Source of the DNA: an uncultured Lachnospiraceae bacterium
GTDB taxonomy: Bacteria > Bacillota > Clostridia > Lachnospirales > Lachnospiraceae
Direction of reading: 5' to 3'
Assembly: GCA_958422845.1 (NCBI GenBank)
Contig: CATZPU010000034.1
Coordinates: 1-8,693, forward strand
Length of the DNA: 8,693 nt
Below the pieces are notes generated by a model. The model did not search any database and was not told the DNA's origin. It saw only the letters and a list, made by a program, of their open reading frames with translations. How positions within the stretch are numbered: the first letter of the stretch is position 1; each line of letters starts with the position of its first letter. The position numbers and the translations under genes were made by a program. Below, piece by piece: positions 6,168-8,693 of the stretch.

Positions 6168-6278
6168 GCAGAGGAAACTTGTTTCCATCCGCGTGTCTTT
6201 TATTATTTTCATAGGGCGACAGCCCGCGTGGGAGGAAACGCGCAGCGGTTCCGAGTTCGCACGGCTCGTAGAGTGCAG
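6168..6278 (+). repeat. 88-bp direct repeat, copy 2, with its own CUUG hairpin
   Basis: The repeat proper is 6191-6278, exactly 223 bp after copy 1, with four substitutions. As in copy 1, a GGAAA-CTTG-TTTCC hairpin (6173-6186) stands just upstream and the T-rich GTGTCTTTTATTATTTT follows. The similarity therefore extends to about 6168. The long left arm present before copy 1 (5914-5945) is missing here. Confidence 0.82.
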
Positions 6279-6481
6279 AGGTGAAAAAGTAGAGAAAAAT
6301 CGCACCGAATATAATATAAACAATATGTTGCTAATAACAGATTTGTATGATACAATTAAAAAAGAAAATAAACTGTCCACTATCAAAATTTCTACATCTA
6401 AGAACATCTAAACCCCATCTTCAAAATTCTTGCAAAATCTATTCAATCCAAGGCAAATATGATAAAATGAAGGAGAAACGT
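6279..6481 (+). other. AT-rich gene-free spacer
   Basis: I see no convincing gene here. An imperfect palindrome ATTTGTAT-G-ATACAATT (6341-6357) and a TATAAT-like hexamer (6310-6315) without a good -35 partner are the only notable sites. AAGGAGA (6470-6476), just before 6482, is a plausible ribosome binding site for the remnant gene that follows. Confidence 0.5.
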
Positions 6482-7007
6482 ATGGTAAAAGACAAAACAG
6501 AGAACAAAGCGAAAATTGGATCAAAAACGAAAAGTAAAACGGTCGGTAGTACGCAAGTGAAACTCTCAGAAAGAGCTGCGCGTATCGCCGGAGCTTACAC
6601 TTGAGGACGGGGCGACGAGAATATTTCTGAATACGCGTGGAACGAACGACGACGAAGTATCAAAAGAACTGAGAGAATTTCTGCATTATCTGGAGCATAC
6701 GACAGATGCGGCGGCGAAACAAGCTGAGAGCAGCCGCATTCAGAAGATACATGACCGTGTGAAAAAGGTACGATCCAATGAAGAGATTGGGGTGAAGTAT
6801 ATGCAGGCATGGGAAGAAAAATATTATGACAGGCAGGATGCTCAAAAAGATGCAAAACGAAGCATGGCGCGGAGTCTGGCAGATATGGGCGTTCCTCTTG
6901 AGAAGATCGCTAAGGCTGCCGAGGTAGACTTGGAGACGGTTCGCCGATGGATCGAAGGAGGCTCAGAAGAAGAGATTGAAGATGATATAGAAGAAACCGA
7001 TATATGA
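6482..7007 (+). pseudogene. Internally deleted PD-(D/E)XK (Rpn-type) transposase remnant
   Basis: An AAGGAGA-preceded ATG at 6482 opens a Lys-rich 40-codon frame (MVKDKTENKAKIGSK...) that stops at 6602-6604. In another frame, open from 6561 to the TGA at 7005-7007, lies a clear C-terminal piece of the Rpn/PD-(D/E)XK nuclease-family transposases: LTLEDGATRIFLNTRGTND, then ELREFLHYLEHTT, then EEIGVKYMQAWEEKYYD. It ends with the family's helix-turn-helix-like tail GVPLEKIAKAAEVDLETVRRW. The N-terminal catalytic core, normally about 150-200 residues with the D and E-x-K motif, is missing. The two parts are out of frame, with the junction near 6555-6575. The simplest reading is an internal deletion plus frameshift. 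An 82-residue product from GTG 6759 is conceivable, but no good ribosome binding site is visible. Confidence 0.75.
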
Positions 7008-7015
7008 TGCGCCTA

Positions 7016-7069
7016 AAATATCCGGCGGCAGTTTGAAGATACATTCGTTTCGACTGCCGCCGGATATTT
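7016..7069 (+). terminator. 17-bp perfect inverted repeat, probable terminator
   Basis: AAATATCCGGCGGCAGT (7016-7032) pairs perfectly with ACTGCCGCCGGATATTT (7053-7069) around a 20-nt loop. It starts 8 nt after the transposase remnant's stop codon. The GC-rich upper stem and A/U base fit a terminator that could work in both directions, but the U-run is interrupted (ATATTTATC). Confidence 0.7.
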
Positions 7070-7148
7070 ATCTATATGCTTTCGTAGCAGCGAATCAGCA
7101 GCAACAGCAATCACGGTTACGCCGCAGCATTCCAAGCGCAAAATGCGG

Positions 7149-7177
7149 TTGTATATCGTATAAAAGCATGATAAAAT
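7149..7177 (+). promoter_or_regulatory. Probable promoter of the BlaI/M56 operon
   Basis: TTGTAT (7149-7154) and TAAAAT (7172-7177) are spaced by 17 bp, with a predicted start near 7184. It is weaker than the SOS and rplJ promoters. A TATAAT at 7183-7188 has no matching -35 hexamer. Confidence 0.6.
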
Positions 7178-7178
7178 A

Positions 7179-7198
7179 GTAATATAATGATATAGTAC
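7179..7198 (+). promoter_or_regulatory. Candidate BlaI-family operator dyad
   Basis: GTAATATA (7179-7186) and TATAGTAC (7191-7198) are inverted repeats with one mismatch in 8 bp around ATGA. The site overlaps the predicted transcription start and lies 16 nt before the repressor's start codon. BlaI/MecI repressors bind TACA/TGTA- or TACTA-like dyads in their own promoters. The assignment is by position and symmetry only. Confidence 0.55.
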
Positions 7199-7214
7199 AA
7201 AGGAGGGCAATGCT

Positions 7215-7595
7215 ATGGGAATAAAGGTAACAGGAGCAGAACTGGAGATCATGCAGCACTTATGGGAACAGTCGGATAACAATACGTTTGCGCAGCTTCT
7301 CGCATGGTTTAATACAGAAGGGGGCAAGCAGTGGAGTAAGCAGACGTTGAATACGAATCTGCTGCGCCTCATCAAAAGAGGATTGCTTGAGCGGGTGAAC
7401 GGATCGCCGAAGTCCGTTTACGTACCGACGGTGGACGAGGCGCGTTATGAGCAGCTTTGTGCAAAAGAGATTCTGGAGGAATCCTACAGCGGAAAGCTTG
7501 CGAATTTCATTGCGGCGTTTAGCGGAGGTCAGAGGCTCACAGCGGAAGAGGAGCAGAAGCTGATGCGCTTCATCGAAGAAAAGGAGAGCGTATGA
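7215..7595 (+). CDS. BlaI/MecI/CopY-family transcriptional repressor
   Basis: This 126-residue winged-helix repressor has the family signature: VTGAELEIMQHLWEQ at residues 5-19, the recognition segment WSKQTLNTNLLRLIKRGLLER (40-60) and the wing SPKSVYVPTV. The C-terminal helices (71-126) form the dimerisation domain. N97-F98 in KLANFIAAF lines up with the Asn-Phe bond cut in staphylococcal BlaI/MecI when the sensor protease is activated, so proteolytic derepression looks retained. Start ATG 7215 has AAGGAGG at 7200-7206. The stop overlaps the start of the next gene by ATGA, giving translational coupling to the M56 peptidase. Such pairs control beta-lactam or other cell-envelope stress responses. 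No beta-lactamase gene is in view, so the regulon is unknown. Confidence 0.94.
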   Translation: MGIKVTGAELEIMQHLWEQSDNNTFAQLLAWFNTEGGKQWSKQTLNTNLLRLIKRGLLERVNGSPKSVYVPTVDEARYEQLCAKEILEESYSGKLANFIAAFSGGQRLTAEEEQKLMRFIEEKESV

Positions 7596-8693
7596 GTTTA
7601 ATTACGGCGATGAGCCTTGCCGGAAGCATAGCGATGCTGCTGTATTATTTGTCCGGTTTGATTTTGAAAAAAAGGTTTAGCGCATTGGATAAGGATATAC
7701 TGCTGAAGGTGGCGATGTTTTTCTTTCTTTTTCCGGTTCCAAGGATAAAATATTATCTGCCGTATGAAGTGCGGGACTTCCTGCCGGGATTTATCAATCA
7801 CGACATAGGCTGGATAGTACGGTTCGGGGCATCCGGTTATACAGCGATTCCTCTTGGTTCGGCAAAATATATGATAATTGAAAGCTGGAAGGTCGTCTAT
7901 GCGGCGGTGGGAGTGTGTGCTGCGCTAGGCTTTATCGGTTATCAGACTCTTCGGTATTTTCGTTTGAAAAGGCTGCTCAGGGTATGCGCAAAAGACATTT
8001 CAAAGGAGACGTTTGAAAACAACCTGAACTTGCAAAAGATGTGCGGGAAAAAGCGGATCACGATCCTGAAAATGTCAGAAATACAGACACCGTTTACCTT
8101 AGGCGTCCTGCGTCCGGCCATATTTTTGTCGGAGCAGGATTTTGGGCAGGAAGAGTTGGAGTTTGTGCTCTGCCACGAGGCGGCTCATATTAAAAGACGG
8201 GACGTTCTGGTGAAGTGGCTCGGTCTGCTGATCGTACTGGTGCATTGGTTTAACCCGCTTTCGTATTTGATGCTAAGAGAAATAAATAAAGTCTCGGAAT
8301 ATCGGTGCGACGAGGCGGTGCTGCGTGTCGCGGGCGATGAAAAAAGAGGCGCGTATGCGCGGTTGGTCGTACGCACGGCAGCAATGGGGACGCAAAAAAC
8401 GCAGCTTTGGGCAACCAGTTTATCAGGAAGTAAAAAAGATATTTCTGACAGAGTAGAGACGATTATGGAGCGAAGAAGGACAAGAAAAGGATTAGGGATC
8501 GCTGTGGCAGTGATCGTGGCAACGCTTAGCAGCTATGGCAGTACGTATGCGTATGAACGAGCAGAAATATGGAGTAATTTTGAAAATCCGGAAGAGGGAG
8601 AGGAGATTGTGTTTATTCCGGATGCCGATGAGAGCAGCGATACGGCTGGAGAAGAATATTTTGAAATGCCGGATTTTTCTTTTGCTGATTTTA
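7592..8693 (+). CDS. M56 (BlaR1/MecR1-like) membrane metallopeptidase, 3' truncated
   Basis: The frame is open to the window end and gives 367 residues without a stop. The zinc site is H195-E-A-A-H199 (in CHEAAHIKRRD) with the distal ligand E236 (SEYRCDEAVL), as in M56 peptidases. Hydrophobic segments lie near 4-25, 36-49, 100-119, 209-219 and 300-318, matching the BlaR1 layout of membrane helices around a cytosolic protease domain. After the last helix an outside region begins. The visible part, about 50 residues, is very acidic (ENPEEGEEIV...DADESSD) and does not look like a penicillin-binding sensor domain so far. It shares an ATGA overlap with the upstream repressor gene and would cleave that repressor when it senses its signal. 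The signal is not predictable here. Confidence 0.93.
   Translation, partial: MSLITAMSLAGSIAMLLYYLSGLILKKRFSALDKDILLKVAMFFFLFPVPRIKYYLPYEVRDFLPGFINHDIGWIVRFGASGYTAIPLGSAKYMIIESWKVVYAAVGVCAALGFIGYQTLRYFRLKRLLRVCAKDISKETFENNLNLQKMCGKKRITILKMSEIQTPFTLGVLRPAIFLSEQDFGQEELEFVLCHEAAHIKRRDVLVKWLGLLIVLVHWFNPLSYLMLREINKVSEYRCDEAVLRVAGDEKRGAYARLVVRTAAMGTQKTQLWATSLSGSKKDISDRVETIMERRRTRKGLGIAVAVIVATLSSYGSTYAYERAEIWSNFENPEEGEEIVFIPDADESSDTAGEEYFEMPDFSFADF

Noticed and set aside
6005..6214. 69-codon frame across the repeat region
   Set aside because: It has no ribosome binding site, runs through several hairpins, and its Arg/Cys-rich product looks like translated structured DNA.
5968..6278. CRISPR array
   Set aside because: There are only two copies, too long (88 bp) and separated by 135 bp of hairpin-rich sequence. 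No regular spacers or cas genes are present.
6341..6357. Palindrome ATTTGTAT-G-ATACAATT as an operator
   Set aside because: It is AT-rich, has one mismatch, and has no convincing promoter around it or regulated gene directly after it. Chance is a fair explanation.

Overview
The window looks like chromosomal DNA of a low-to-mid GC Gram-positive anaerobe of the class Clostridia, most likely a Lachnospiraceae member. This is inferred from the AGGAGG-type ribosome binding sites, the UmuC/YolD-like SOS cassette, the L10-leader-controlled rplJL unit, the BlaI/M56 pair and the C-terminal piece of a PD-(D/E)XK (Rpn-type) transposase. All recognisable genes lie on the + strand.

Layout. (1) 1-810 is the 3' part of an ABC exporter gene, closed by a strong terminator at 895-942. 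(2) 993-4626 is an apparent SOS-regulated operon. A perfect-consensus promoter (TTGACA, 17 bp, TATAAT) carries two LexA-like boxes. It drives a 101-aa protein of unknown function, a Y-family (UmuC/UvrX-type) translesion polymerase, a YolD-like small protein and a GNAT-family acetyltransferase that overlaps the YolD-like gene by 50 nt. (3) 4732-5904 is a self-contained ribosomal-stalk operon: promoter behind phased A-tracts, L10 leader with attenuator, rplJ and rplL. Neither rplK/rplA upstream nor rpoB downstream, the usual bacterial neighbours, is present. (4) 5905-6481 is a gene-free, structure-rich spacer. It holds the rplL terminator, an 88-bp direct repeat with a 223-bp period, and several hairpins with CUUG loops. 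(5) 6482-7007 is an internally deleted, frameshifted Rpn/PD-(D/E)XK transposase remnant, followed by a 17-bp perfect inverted repeat. (6) 7149-8693 is a BlaI/MecI-family repressor and an M56 (BlaR1-like) membrane metallopeptidase overlapping by ATGA, with a promoter and a candidate dyad operator; the peptidase gene runs off the window.

How the parts work together. The SOS operon pairs an error-prone polymerase with two small accessory proteins and, unusually, an acetyltransferase. The rplJL unit is probably autoregulated by L10-L12 binding to the leader. The BlaI/M56 pair is a sensor-protease plus repressor module whose target genes, other than itself, are not in view. The least explained parts are the small first gene of the SOS operon, the attached acetyltransferase, and the duplicated structured repeat behind rplL.
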